64,000 nucleotides of DNA from positions 186,001 to 250,000 of the forward strand of contig JAPJBO010000244.1 of the NCBI GenBank assembly GCA_030068145.1. The letters run 5' to 3'. The position numbers and the translations under genes were made by a program. Numbering within the stretch: the stretch's first letter is position 1; every line of letters begins with the position of its first letter. The notes beneath the pieces are model-generated. The model worked only from the letters and a program-made list of their open reading frames with translations, searched no databases and was not told the origin of the DNA. Origin of the DNA: Diplonema papillatum. Lineage: Eukaryota > Euglenozoa > Diplonemea > Diplonemida > Diplonemidae. Positions 29,636 to 38,103 of this stretch are shown one piece after another.

Positions 29636-32600
29636 ATGCAAGCTTACCCCTGTGGTACCTGCATTCCAAGTTCATACTGCTTATCGGAGAAGGTAGAACG
29701 TCGGCGTTTCACAGGACGAGGTCGTCTGCTGGCACCAACGCGTGCGAGGGCGACAGCGAGAAGTTCCAGTGACGGCACAGGAGCAGCCTCGGGTGTTCAA
29801 CTCCGTCTGCGGAACACCATCCATCGCCTAGAGCAGCTACACCGGCACCTTACGAACCGAGGGGGACCACAGTCGACGCCGAGTCAGATGCAGAACTGCT
29901 GGAAGAACTGTAGGAAGCTCGCGAGTGAGTGCGCAGCACTACGCGGAAAGCCGATGACGGCATGGGACGAATTGCCCAGTCTCCAGGAGTGCAGCAGTCT
30001 GTTGCAGGCAGTCCGGGAGAGGAACGGAGCGATCGGAAAGGCCAGCATGGAGGCTCGACGTGCAAAATACTTCACCGGAGCGACAAAGCGAGCGGACGAA
30101 AACAGGCGGAGTGTCGTAGCGTGGTGCCGACGGCAACACAGGCAGGAAGCGACCACGCTGGAAGGTGAGCGGACCACGGCAAACGCAGAGGAAATGGACG
30201 CAGTGCTTCAGGACGCATGGGATCCGGTCTTCCGCGCCTACAAGGACGGTCCCGAGCCGCCCTACACACCTTTTGCTGGCCGGTACCAGCGCTACATCGA
30301 TGGACACCCTCAGGAAGTAGGCGAGATCACGGGGACAGAGCTACGCGCGCTGCTAACGAAGAAAGGCGTCAAGGGTGCTTGCGGGATCGACGGCTGGAGG
30401 ATGGCTGAGCTGAAGGCACTCCCCGACCTGTACCTTGAATCCCTGGCCACGCTGTTGAACCTGGTCGAGAGAACGGGGATCTGGCCGCAGGCAATGCGAA
30501 CAGCTCTCGTGAGTATGATTCCGAAGGGCGACGACGGGCAACCGCTCAACATGCGACCGATAACGGTGACATCCTGCGTGTACCGCCTCTGGGCCTGCCG
30601 GCGTCTGAAGGATGTTGCGGTGTGGCAGGAGAGTTGGGTCGAGGAGGGTCAACACGGTTTCCGACCTGGCCACCGGGGAGAGGACCCGTTGTTTACAATG
30701 ACGCTCGAGATCGAACGCGCCTTGCTGAGCGGCGAGCCACTGTGCGGGCTATCTCTGGATTTCTCGAAGTGCTTTGACCGCGTCCCGCGGGAAATCGCAC
30801 TCCGCCTCATGCAGGACCTCGGGCTCCACTCCCGGATTCTGAAACCGCTGAAGTCCATCTACGACACCCTCGTCAGGCGGTTCAAGCTCCCCCTCGGGGT
30901 CGGAAAGGAGTTTCAGGTGACGAACGGCATTCTGCAAGGGTGCCCTATCTCGGTCATCCTGATCAACGCGCTGCTGTCAGTGTTGATGAAGGCGGTAAAA
31001 GTCGAGGCACCAGGCGTGTCGACGCAGTCGTACGCAGACGATGCGAATTTGTTGGCGAAGCACTCCGAGGCAGATCTGCAACGGGGCGCGGACTTAGTCG
31101 ATGAGTTCTGCGCGCTGACCGGCATGTCGCTGAACATGGAGAAGACGGTAACGTTCGCGACGGGGCTGGGCCGTAGGACGAAGATCTTCCGCAGCAGCAC
31201 GGGCGAGCAGTTCGCACAGAAGGAATCGCTGAAGTGCCTGGGGGCTAAGGTGAGCACCTCACGCAGCGGCCGCGACCACTTTGACTCTTCCCGGTTTGAA
31301 GCAGCAGCAACCACAGCTCGGAACCTACGGCACGTCCCAATTCCGAGGCAGCAGAAAACCCTCATCGTTCAATCAGCCATCCTGCCCGCCGCTCTCGCGA
31401 GAATATCGTTCGCGCCCCCTACGACTGAAGCCGTGGAGAAGCTGGCGACAGCGTTAACGAGAGCGATCTGGGGGCCGAAGAATCCGAAGCGCTCCTCGGA
31501 AGTAGTCTTGGGAGTCCTCGAAAAAGCCCACTTGACGCACCCTGCGACGGCGACGGCGTACCGAATAACCGCGGATTTCTACAGCGCCTGTGGGAGACTG
31601 CCGCACCTGATGCCGCTGATGACGGAAGTCCGGCGCCTATACGGCGAACGAGTGACCGCAGCCCTTGGCCCGGTGGGAACCGCGGTAAGGCACGGCCTGC
31701 AACCCTGCGGCCACACGTGGAACGGCGGCCCGCCGTCGTCCGTCAACCTGGACGGAGCTGCACTCCGACCCCTGGCAATGTCCGCCTCCTCGCGAAATCA
31801 CATCATCCGCGACAACCTGCGGAACCGACTGTGGAAGCGGTTGGAAACACGACGGCCAAGCTTCTCCGGCATCACCAACATCGCGATCGAGTCCACCAAC
31901 GCTCTATGGACAACGCGCCACTGTCCGCCCCAGAACGCGCTGCTGATCAGGGTTGCCCTCGCAGGTGGCGTGAACACCGCCGAATACACGTCGAGATTTC
32001 GCCAAGGCGGAAGCCCCGCCTGTACGTTGTGTGGCTCGGGAGCATTGGAAGACGAGCACCACGTCTACTGGGATTGCACGGCCTTCGAGAACATACGCAC
32101 GAAGCCCGAGTACGCGGGGATCGCACAGTCCGACAGGAGGCTCTGGCCGAGCTGCCTGCGGGAGCACGGAATCGTGACGCCGGCGACACGGGAATTTGCC
32201 GGGCCGGTACAAGCGCTGATGGCAGAGATCCTGGCGGAGCGGGCGCGCCGGATCAGCGTTAGATGGCTAGAACGTAAGGCGGCGACCCCCTGGGAGCGCT
32301 GCGCGCAGATGCCAACGGCGAAACGCGAGTTCCCGTTCCGGCGCATCGCCCCGGCCTGGGCGTGGCTACGCTACTGGGACGAAGGGACATTCCTGGCAGC
32401 GATCGACTGGCTCTCGGGCCTCGAATGGTCATCGGATGGCGACATGGCAGCGGTAGAGGCAGCTATCGACTTCGAGCTGTTCTCGGGCCTCGACATCAAG
32501 GCACCTAGCAAGGCGGCCAAGACGCATCGGGAGAAGGCCAACGGGATGCGCTGCATGTTGAGCGCAATCAACAAGCTGGCCGTGCAACAACAACTCGGCA

Positions 32601-33517
32601 AGTGCCTCCCTGGCGACTTCAAGTCGAAAACGACAGCCTTGTCGTTCATAGGCCTGAGCAGCGTACCCGGCTTCCAGCCCCGGCCCCGCCACCGCATGCC
32701 CGAAACCGGGCCGACCATCATGCAGCAGGTGAAAACCGGCTACGGCACAGCGCCGGCGTACCCGCCCGAGCGGACGGACAGAGCGCGGCGATGGGTAATC
32801 CCCAGAGCGCCACTGGCCAACCCGGATCCCCTGCACCTCCCACACGCAGTGCCGGAGGCGACGAAGAATGCCCCCAAGTGCGCTACCCATCACAAAGGGA
32901 AGTGCGCAGTCTGTCGCGCACTCGGACACCACCACGGCCCTACGGTGGAGGCATGTTGCCGACACCACCACGCCGACAACGACGGCTTACCTCCGGCCGT
33001 CTGCGACCGGCACCGCATGACGAGATGCGTGGAGTGCAACACGCCAACAGCGTGCTGCAAGGCCGGCCACCATGACTGCCGCGAACACGCCCGCGGTCCG
33101 TGTGACGACTGCCGCGGCTTACCGACGCTAGCGGAACGGCGGCCGTCAGCCTGCTGCAAAAAGGGCCACCACGTGCCAGAGCCCCCGAAGCCAGCCCCCG
33201 CTAAGCCGAAGCCAACAACGCCGCGGAAGAAGGGCCGACAGAAGCCGACGACACCACCGCGCATGAAGAGGACGCGTCAAGCGTCCCCAAAGGCGGCCAA
33301 GATGGCGAAAAAGCACGCTCCGACCGAGCCGGCCCGAGCGACACCACCAAGGAATGGGCAGAAAAGAGCCCGACTCCCGACACCACCGAATGACCCGGCG
33401 GGAAAACCTGGAAAAAAGCACGCGGCGCGAAAGCGCAACATTTCGAGAATGGAGCTGGATATCACCAGCCCTGCCACCTCAACTTCATCCTGCTCCACAT
33501 GCTCATCCACATGCTAA
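29636..33517 (+). CDS. Non-LTR retrotransposon reverse transcriptase polyprotein
   Basis: A 1,293-residue frame. RT motifs are visible in order: GACGIDGWRMAEL, MIPKGDDGQPLNMRPITV, GQHGFRPGHRGEDPLF, GLSLDFSKCFDRVPREIA (motif A Asp), NGILQGCPISVILINALL (motif B) and SYADDANLLAK (catalytic YADD). Next come the thumb region and a CTLCGSG..DEHHVYWDC zinc finger typical of LINE RT C-termini, then the His/Cys-rich basic domain shared with the truncated unit. It synthesises cDNA, presumably by target-primed reverse transcription. The 200 residues before RT lack an apurinic-type endonuclease, and I see no restriction-like PD..D/E endonuclease, so the source of the nick is unclear: either the 5' end is lost or the nuclease is too diverged. 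The start is uncertain because the unit begins at about 29688, inside this frame. Confidence 0.85.
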   Translation: MQAYPCGTCIPSSYCLSEKVERRRFTGRGRLLAPTRARATARSSSDGTGAASGVQLRLRNTIHRLEQLHRHLTNRGGPQSTPSQMQNCWKNCRKLASECAALRGKPMTAWDELPSLQECSSLLQAVRERNGAIGKASMEARRAKYFTGATKRADENRRSVVAWCRRQHRQEATTLEGERTTANAEEMDAVLQDAWDPVFRAYKDGPEPPYTPFAGRYQRYIDGHPQEVGEITGTELRALLTKKGVKGACGIDGWRMAELKALPDLYLESLATLLNLVERTGIWPQAMRTALVSMIPKGDDGQPLNMRPITVTSCVYRLWACRRLKDVAVWQESWVEEGQHGFRPGHRGEDPLFTMTLEIERALLSGEPLCGLSLDFSKCFDRVPREIALRLMQDLGLHSRILKPLKSIYDTLVRRFKLPLGVGKEFQVTNGILQGCPISVILINALLSVLMKAVKVEAPGVSTQSYADDANLLAKHSEADLQRGADLVDEFCALTGMSLNMEKTVTFATGLGRRTKIFRSSTGEQFAQKESLKCLGAKVSTSRSGRDHFDSSRFEAAATTARNLRHVPIPRQQKTLIVQSAILPAALARISFAPPTTEAVEKLATALTRAIWGPKNPKRSSEVVLGVLEKAHLTHPATATAYRITADFYSACGRLPHLMPLMTEVRRLYGERVTAALGPVGTAVRHGLQPCGHTWNGGPPSSVNLDGAALRPLAMSASSRNHIIRDNLRNRLWKRLETRRPSFSGITNIAIESTNALWTTRHCPPQNALLIRVALAGGVNTAEYTSRFRQGGSPACTLCGSGALEDEHHVYWDCTAFENIRTKPEYAGIAQSDRRLWPSCLREHGIVTPATREFAGPVQALMAEILAERARRISVRWLERKAATPWERCAQMPTAKREFPFRRIAPAWAWLRYWDEGTFLAAIDWLSGLEWSSDGDMAAVEAAIDFELFSGLDIKAPSKAAKTHREKANGMRCMLSAINKLAVQQQLGKCLPGDFKSKTTALSFIGLSSVPGFQPRPRHRMPETGPTIMQQVKTGYGTAPAYPPERTDRARRWVIPRAPLANPDPLHLPHAVPEATKNAPKCATHHKGKCAVCRALGHHHGPTVEACCRHHHADNDGLPPAVCDRHRMTRCVECNTPTACCKAGHHDCREHARGPCDDCRGLPTLAERRPSACCKKGHHVPEPPKPAPAKPKPTTPRKKGRQKPTTPPRMKRTRQASPKAAKMAKKHAPTEPARATPPRNGQKRARLPTPPNDPAGKPGKKHAARKRNISRMELDITSPATSTSSCSTCSSTC

Positions 33518-33567
33518 TCCATGTGGTTCATGTACTTAAAAGAACTCAATGCTTATCGGCTTATCAC

Positions 33568-33640
33568 GTGGGCGGCCCTGAGATTACCCCCTCAGGTGAC
33601 ACCACTTTATCTTTAGCCATACTTCAACTCTCTTGAGGAC
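33568..33640 (+). repeat. Right part of the retrotransposon target repeat
   Basis: GTGGGCGGCCCTGAGATTAC, CCCCTCAGGTGACACCAC and TTTATCTTTAGCCATAC match the minus strand of 47460-47520. The block has a small hairpin, CCTGAG..CTCAGG. Confidence 0.8.
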
Positions 33641-34089
33641 GCTCGTCGGGTCTCCGGGGGACGCTCATCGGCTTCGAGGCAGTGTCATCAAAACACAACA
33701 CAAAGAAGTGGTCAATGGGGCCAGGACCGGGCAAACCACGACAAGTTGGGCAAAAGGACCGCAACGTGTCGGTTGTCACCCCTGACTTCTTTTCTGCGAG
33801 CCAAGACAAGTTGGACAGGTGGGTTCCTCCTTGAAATGCGTGCCGGCGGCATTTCTTGTGAGTTCTACATGTTTCCGTCTACTTGTTGCTGTTGGTGGTG
33901 GGGGGAGTCATTTGCAAGCAAATGAGTACCACATTATGCCAGCTTTTCGCTACGTGACTCCAGAAGGGTCACTTTTTCCGCGCTTTCGTCGTGAAGGGCC
34001 GACCCTTGCCTGCAGGTTGTCGATCCTCTTAACCTCAGCCGCTGATGACCTCTTCGGTCTCTCCCACCAATCGAACACAAAGAGAATAC
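33641..34089. other. Intron or spacer
   Basis: No gene seen. If 34090-34545 and 26504-27182 are consecutive exons, this is the 5' part of a 6.9-kb intron starting GTATTC at 34089. Confidence 0.4.
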
Positions 34090-34545
34090 CTGGGCTTGCT
34101 AGTTTCGTAGTGATGGACAGGGTCGAGGGTGGCCTTCGGTCGTTGCATTTCGGTTGGCCGCTGGTCCCGTCCGATGGACCGGTTGAAATTCGCGGGCTCC
34201 GCAGCCTGGTACCTCAGCTTGTCGCTCGAAGAGTTGTACATGATGTGCGAAGCCGGGTACTGGTGCAAATCGCTGCCCGTGCCGGCGGCGTTGATCTGCC
34301 GCCCAGTGCGGCTGGCCATCTGCTGCGCGTCCGTCGCCGCCTTGGCGCGGCTCACCTGGTCGCCGAACTTCGTCCCGCCCTTGTTCCCCAGCGCTCCGCC
34401 CTTGTTGGCGTCGTAGATGACATCCGGTGCTTCCGACCTTTCGCTATACCCTTTGAACTGCGCGGTGGTGTTGGGTTTGCACTGATGCTTTGGCACAAAT
34501 GGAGAATTGGAATGGACCATTTGCGGTGTGATCCACAGTAGAACA
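34090..34545 (-). CDS. Internal exon of a basic protein of unknown function
   Basis: A coding segment of about 152 residues on the minus strand. It runs from after a GAAGTTCAG acceptor to AGCAAGCCCAG followed by GTATTC. Gly/Asn/Ala-rich, with motifs such as PDVIYDANKGGALGNKGGTK and DLHQYPASHIMYNS; the basic, Tyr-spaced composition resembles the exon at 26504-27182. The reading phases of its donor (two bases of a codon) and of the 27182 acceptor (one base) are complementary. No family is recognised. It could continue the gene that starts at 36561, but no strong donor of matching phase is visible in between. Open codons continue to 34035 past the proposed donor. Confidence 0.55.
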
Positions 34546-34800
34546 CTGAACTTCCCATGAACTTACTAAGAACTTCGCAAGTACTTCCCAGGTTCACCCC
34601 CATGTACACCCCGAATAGGGTAAAATGGCGATTTCTGGCGATTTTTTTGCTTTCAGTACTTCTCGTGAACTTCCCAAGTACTTCCCAAGTGCACCCCCAT
34701 GTACACACGTAAAGTGGCGATTTCTGGCGATTTTTTGCATTCAGTACTTCTCGTGAACTTCCCAAGTACTTCCCAAGTACACCTCTTGTACACCCAAGTA
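34546..34800 (-). repeat. Tandem repeats just upstream of an exon
   Basis: Three diverged units of about 85-100 bp containing GAACTTCCCAAGTACTTCCC, CACCCCCATGTACAC and TTTCTGGCGATTTTTTGC. They lie immediately 5' (in gene sense) of the 34545 acceptor, so probably in an intron. Confidence 0.75.
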
Positions 34801-35352
34801 AGGCCACCGGATCACACCAATCTACTAGGAAGTCGGCGCGAGATCGGGCGAACCTTGTGCGCTCACTTCGTTTGACCGTGCACCTAATGATCAGGGCTTT
34901 CCCCATACTTCGTTTCGTGTTTTAAGCTGACTTTTTGGAGATGCGCGCAGGATGAACACACCACCCGAGCCTACAACAGGAGAATTCGGGTCTTCTGAGA
35001 CTGGTTTTTCTTGGTTGGTGGATGGAATGTGATCTCGCCTGGTTGGCCCGTTGACATGGTCAACGCTCACAGGCACCCTCAATCCCATTCGCAGATCAGC
35101 AAGTTAGCAGGCTCTGTCTGACGCCTTTCTTTCCTACCCTTTCCGATGATGATTACTTCGGATGGCGTGGCGAACTCGATTGCCCAAGCCAAGATCGGAG
35201 TGCAATGACCGAAGACTTAAGCCGACACCGAGTGCGATGAGGTCAGAAGCTAGCTGGCAATTCCTACCTTTTTCCCGCTTGGCCAAACAGAATAAAATCG
35301 GCATGGTTAAAAAGTTGTCACGGTTCTCGAAGGCGTTCTTCTGACTCCGAGC
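34801..35352. other. No gene seen
   Basis: Spacer or intron. A GTCAACGG/ACCATG-type block near 35040 shows no clear structure. Confidence 0.35.
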
Positions 35353-36561
35353 TCAAAGTACTGTGCAGTGCGGGTGTGAGTTGACCGCGATTATGAACGT
35401 AAAGCGAAGCCTTTCACGGGGTAGCAGGGCAGAGGTAATGTCATGCCGCGGCCGCCCTGCTGTGACGTCGCGGAGGGGGTAAACGCATACGATGATGGGA
35501 TGCCCGCGCGATGTGTTGCGAGACCAGTCGAGGAAGACAGGGCGAACCTCGGGCTTGGCGCCGCGCGCACTCTCGTCGTACGGGTGGTACGTGCGGTCCG
35601 GTACCGGCGCCTTCGTCGGCGACAGCGCCGCGATCTTGACGCCGGAGGTGAATGCGCTCGTGCCCTTCTGCGACGCGGCGTTCGGCTGCCGCTTGGCGGC
35701 CCACGCCGCGTAGTCGGAGCCCCGCCCGCCGGCCTTGTCGCCCGCCGGCGGCGGCGGCACCGGCACCAGGTTGCTGCTGGTCTGCGCCGGGTCCGACGCA
35801 GTACCGTTGTTCTTCGACAGCATGAAGTCCTCCGGGGGGGGTGCTGGGACGGCCGGCTCCGGGCCTTGCCGCGGAGCGTACGTGGGGGAGGTCATCACCC
35901 AGCCGGACCGATCGTAGTGCTTTTCATGCTCCGGGTGCCGGAAAGTCACGCACCGCGAAGACACGTCCACGACCGAAAACTTCGGCCGGTAATGCCCCAC
36001 CGGTGGCGTCTTGAGGTGGCTCGGCTCGGAGAACCGGTTGACGGTCAAGAAGCACGCCGACGGCTGCTCCGCGGCGGGCCGCGCCCGGCCGTGCGCCGCC
36101 CTCTGCCGCACCGGCGACAGCGGCTGCGCCGGCGGCTTCGCCGCCTGCGGGTTGGCTGGCGGCGGCGACGCCGCCCGCGGCTTCGGGTCCTCCGGCGCGG
36201 GCGGGGCCGGCGGGCGGTCGGCCAGGTGCATCTTCTTGTTGAAGGCGGAGATCCGCTCGCCTTCGAAGAGCCCGTTGAGCTTGCTCGCCAGCTCGAGGTG
36301 GCCCCGGGGCGATGAGCTCATCTCCTTCTTCCGGCCGGAGTCCTGGCCCGGCACCGCGGTCCCGAAGGTGTCCAGCTGGCTCGGATCCACGATGTCGGCG
36401 AGCGAAAACGCGGCCTTCTTCTCCTTCCGCATCCTCTTCTGCAGCGCTGCGACCCCGTTGCGCACCAAGACGTCGGTGTGCATCGAGCTGTGCGCCATCT
36501 TTCCCATGCGGCTGATGCTCGGCGCCGGCGTCAGCTTCTCTTCCAGCAGCGCCGCATCCAT
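35353..36561 (-). CDS. Proline-rich basic protein of unknown function (first exon or whole gene)
   Basis: A frame of up to 402 residues starting MDAALLEEKLTPAPSISRMG, with consistent GC-rich codon use. Residues 1-110 are helical and basic (LQKRMRKEKKAAFSLADIVD). There follow a Pro/Ala linker and a conserved-looking central block with HLKTPPVGHYRPKFSVVDVS and VTFRHPEHEKHYDRSGWVM, then another Pro-rich stretch ending near PEVRPVFLDWSRNTSRGHP. P-x-x-G-x-Y-x-P motifs of this kind occur in axonemal microtubule-associated proteins, but I cannot name a family. Coding quality falls after about 35490, where GTATGC gives a possible splice donor. The true exon may therefore end at 35491 and continue in the minus-strand segments at 34.5 kb. 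The start is the first ATG; a C-run and a CTAAG block precede it. Confidence 0.65.
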   Translation of the reverse strand: MDAALLEEKLTPAPSISRMGKMAHSSMHTDVLVRNGVAALQKRMRKEKKAAFSLADIVDPSQLDTFGTAVPGQDSGRKKEMSSSPRGHLELASKLNGLFEGERISAFNKKMHLADRPPAPPAPEDPKPRAASPPPANPQAAKPPAQPLSPVRQRAAHGRARPAAEQPSACFLTVNRFSEPSHLKTPPVGHYRPKFSVVDVSSRCVTFRHPEHEKHYDRSGWVMTSPTYAPRQGPEPAVPAPPPEDFMLSKNNGTASDPAQTSSNLVPVPPPPAGDKAGGRGSDYAAWAAKRQPNAASQKGTSAFTSGVKIAALSPTKAPVPDRTYHPYDESARGAKPEVRPVFLDWSRNTSRGHPIIVCVYPLRDVTAGRPRHDITSALLPRERLRFTFIIAVNSHPHCTVL

Positions 36562-36595
36562 CGTGACGGCCCGGCCCCGGTGTGTGAAAAGGGGG

Positions 36596-36690
36596 GATGG
36601 AATCTTAGTTTATTAGAGTTATAGTTCGCTTGAGAATCCGGGATTTTAGAGTCTCCGGGTGACCTTCGTCGAATGGGTTCTTTGAAAGCT
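36596..36690 (-). repeat. Intron-end element, copy 3, upstream of the 36561 start
   Basis: In gene sense: GGTCACCCGGAGACTCTAAA, TCCCGGATTCTCAAGCGAAC, TATAACTCTAATAAACTAAG, then ATTCCATCCCCCCTTTTCAC, ending 40 bases before the ATG. Its place suggests a 5'-UTR intron end or spliced-leader acceptor region, but no AG lies between the pyrimidine tract and the ATG. Confidence 0.55.
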
Positions 36691-36842
36691 AATACGTTCT
36701 GGGTGGGTTTGGGGGGGGCATGCATGGCTTCTTTCGTGTACACTTTACTTGCTTGCTTTGGCAAGCCTGGTTCGGAACAACTTGTGACCAACACCAAGAT
36801 CTCACCAGGCTAGGGGAGGCTTCTTGGGCCCCCCATGTCGTA

Positions 36843-36925
36843 CAGGTGTATTGTTGCTTAAACAGAACCCTGCCTCAGATGCATGTTCGTTGATGACGGC
36901 AAGTCATTTTCGAGGAAGATGTCAG
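36843..36925. repeat. Three-hairpin element, copy E (degenerate)
   Basis: TTGTTGCTTAAACAGAACCC, TGCCTCAGATGCATGTTCG, TTGATGACGGCAAGTCATTT and CGAGGAAGATG align with copies B and D. The first stem is partly lost. Confidence 0.5.
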
Positions 36926-36939
36926 GGGATTAGTTTCCG

Positions 36940-36972
36940 TTGCAGATTTAGACCGTCGGTCTAAATCTGCAA
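36940..36972. repeat. Perfect 16-bp-arm palindrome
   Basis: TTGCAGATTTAGACCG, one T, then its exact reverse complement. It lies at the truncated 3' end of the tyrosine-recombinase remnant. The half-site GTCTAAATCTGCAA recurs at 41918. Confidence 0.9.
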
Positions 36973-37718
36973 ACCGGACTTGGCCGGGGGAAAAAAAAAT
37001 GCACTTGGCTTTGTCCCAGGCCGGCAAGGTCTGTCTTGCCCTTCACCCAGGTGACCATAAACTGGTCGGAGCGAAGATCCCGGCGCTGCAGCTGTACATG
37101 GAAGTGCTCCAGCCGCTCCAGATCTACCCAACGTGCCCCCGTCGCTAGCTGTAGAGCGAGGGCAGCCGATTGGATCAGAGAGCCCTTCGGAAAGGACTCC
37201 TTGATGGATCTCAGCGTCGGTACCCGTCGCATTTTCGCTTCGTGCTTTCTGAAGAGCTCTAGGCGGTTGGTAAGAGCACGCCGCTAGGCCGATTACGGAG
37301 TCTTCAGCGATTGACGGTAGTATGTCAGGTACTGTCGCGCCGAGGCAGCCTGGATCTGACCAAGGTCCACTAGTCTCTCTCACAGGTGGAAGGCCTCCTC
37401 CCGGGTGATGTGCGGCTCGATCGCCCGAAGCTGAAGCTCGAAGGCCTCGCTGCGTCGCATGACCGACAAGAAGGAGTCTTGTCCGCGGAAGCAGGCGGAC
37501 ATCGTCTTCAGCAAGTTCCGCCTGAGAGAAGGGAGTTCCGGGCCTGCAAGGCGGTTGAGCTTCCTGATTCGACCCTGTTCCAATTGTTCTCGCCAAATCC
37601 TGAGAGCGTCTGGTTCTCTGAGTATCGCCGTCTGCTGTGGGCCGTCGTGAGGCTTGAGCGATTCCGACGTCGACGGCCCCACGGGCTGTTGAGCGCCGCG
37701 AAGGCGAAGCGAATTCAA
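36973..37718 (-). pseudogene. Tyrosine-recombinase element remnant
   Basis: Read across frames on the minus strand, the segment gives a helical core-binding-like part (RKLNRLAGPELPSLRRNLLK, LGQIQAASARQYLTYYRQSL), then SAALALQLATGARWVDLERL. The last matches the start of the catalytic domain of tyrosine recombinases, with the first catalytic Arg in TGAR. At least two frameshifts or stops interrupt it, and the downstream H-x-x-R and Tyr motifs are absent, cut off at the palindrome at 36940. Crypton- and DIRS-type transposons carry such enzymes. This copy cannot be functional. Confidence 0.55.
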
Positions 37719-37749
37719 CCACCGGGCCGCCGCAGACTGACTTGGGCCG

Positions 37750-37812
37750 TGGCATCACAGGCTGTTGTGTGCCTTTGAGAGACCGGGGTGGGTTCAATAC
37801 CCGCGGCATCAG
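37750..37812 (-). repeat. Inverted single unit of the 39-kb array
   Basis: The reverse complement reads CGGGTATTGAACCCACCC, CTCAAAGGCACACAACAGCC, matching units of the array at 39018-39405. The two thus flank the 37.8-39.0 kb segment as inverted repeats. Confidence 0.75.
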
Positions 37813-37954
37813 CTGCAACCTGCCGACCCGAAGCTGAACACATTGAACGGCAGCGGCTGGGTCTCAGCAGCGGAGGCTCAGCAGCCTTCCAGCACCTTCA
37901 GCACTGCTACAAACACCACACCCCCCGCCTATATTTACTTCGAACACCGTTTTC

Positions 37955-38050
37955 TTGATGGTAACAAGCTTGCTTGTCTATATCAAAAAGTGTCGGATGG
38001 CAGCGTGCTGTGTTAAATCACTCAAAACAGGGTTTGCGGCGTTTGTATCG
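37955..38050 (-). repeat. Dispersed repeat, partner of 5095-5215
   Basis: The minus strand reads GTTTTGAGTGATTTAACACA, GCACGCTGCCATCCGACACT and ACAAGCAAGCTTGTTACCAT. Confidence 0.6.
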
Positions 38051-38103
38051 CCTCATGCCTGCGGTCCCGACTCAGGGGCAGGGACACTCGTGACAGATTC
38101 GCC

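Larger units (their letters stand above)
28582..33549 (+). mobile_element. Non-LTR retrotransposon with upstream partial 3' copy
   Basis: A 4,968-bp insertion bounded by two identical 18-bp sequences (28564-28581 and 33550-33567). It consists of a 5'-truncated unit (28582-29677) followed by a longer unit (29688-33549) with the reverse transcriptase ORF. About 885 bp are shared, 28586-29470 matching 32610-33494 almost perfectly, so the arrangement is recent. The first ten bases of the target word (TGCTTATCGG) also separate the two units at 29678-29687. This fits two successive insertions at one preferred site. It is in plus orientation, opposite to the surrounding host exons. Confidence 0.8.

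Noticed and set aside
28586..33494. The 885-bp direct repeats considered as LTRs
   Set aside because: They contain coding sequence of the C-terminal domain, lie at one element end plus an upstream truncated unit, lack a primer-binding site, and the RT is of LINE type.
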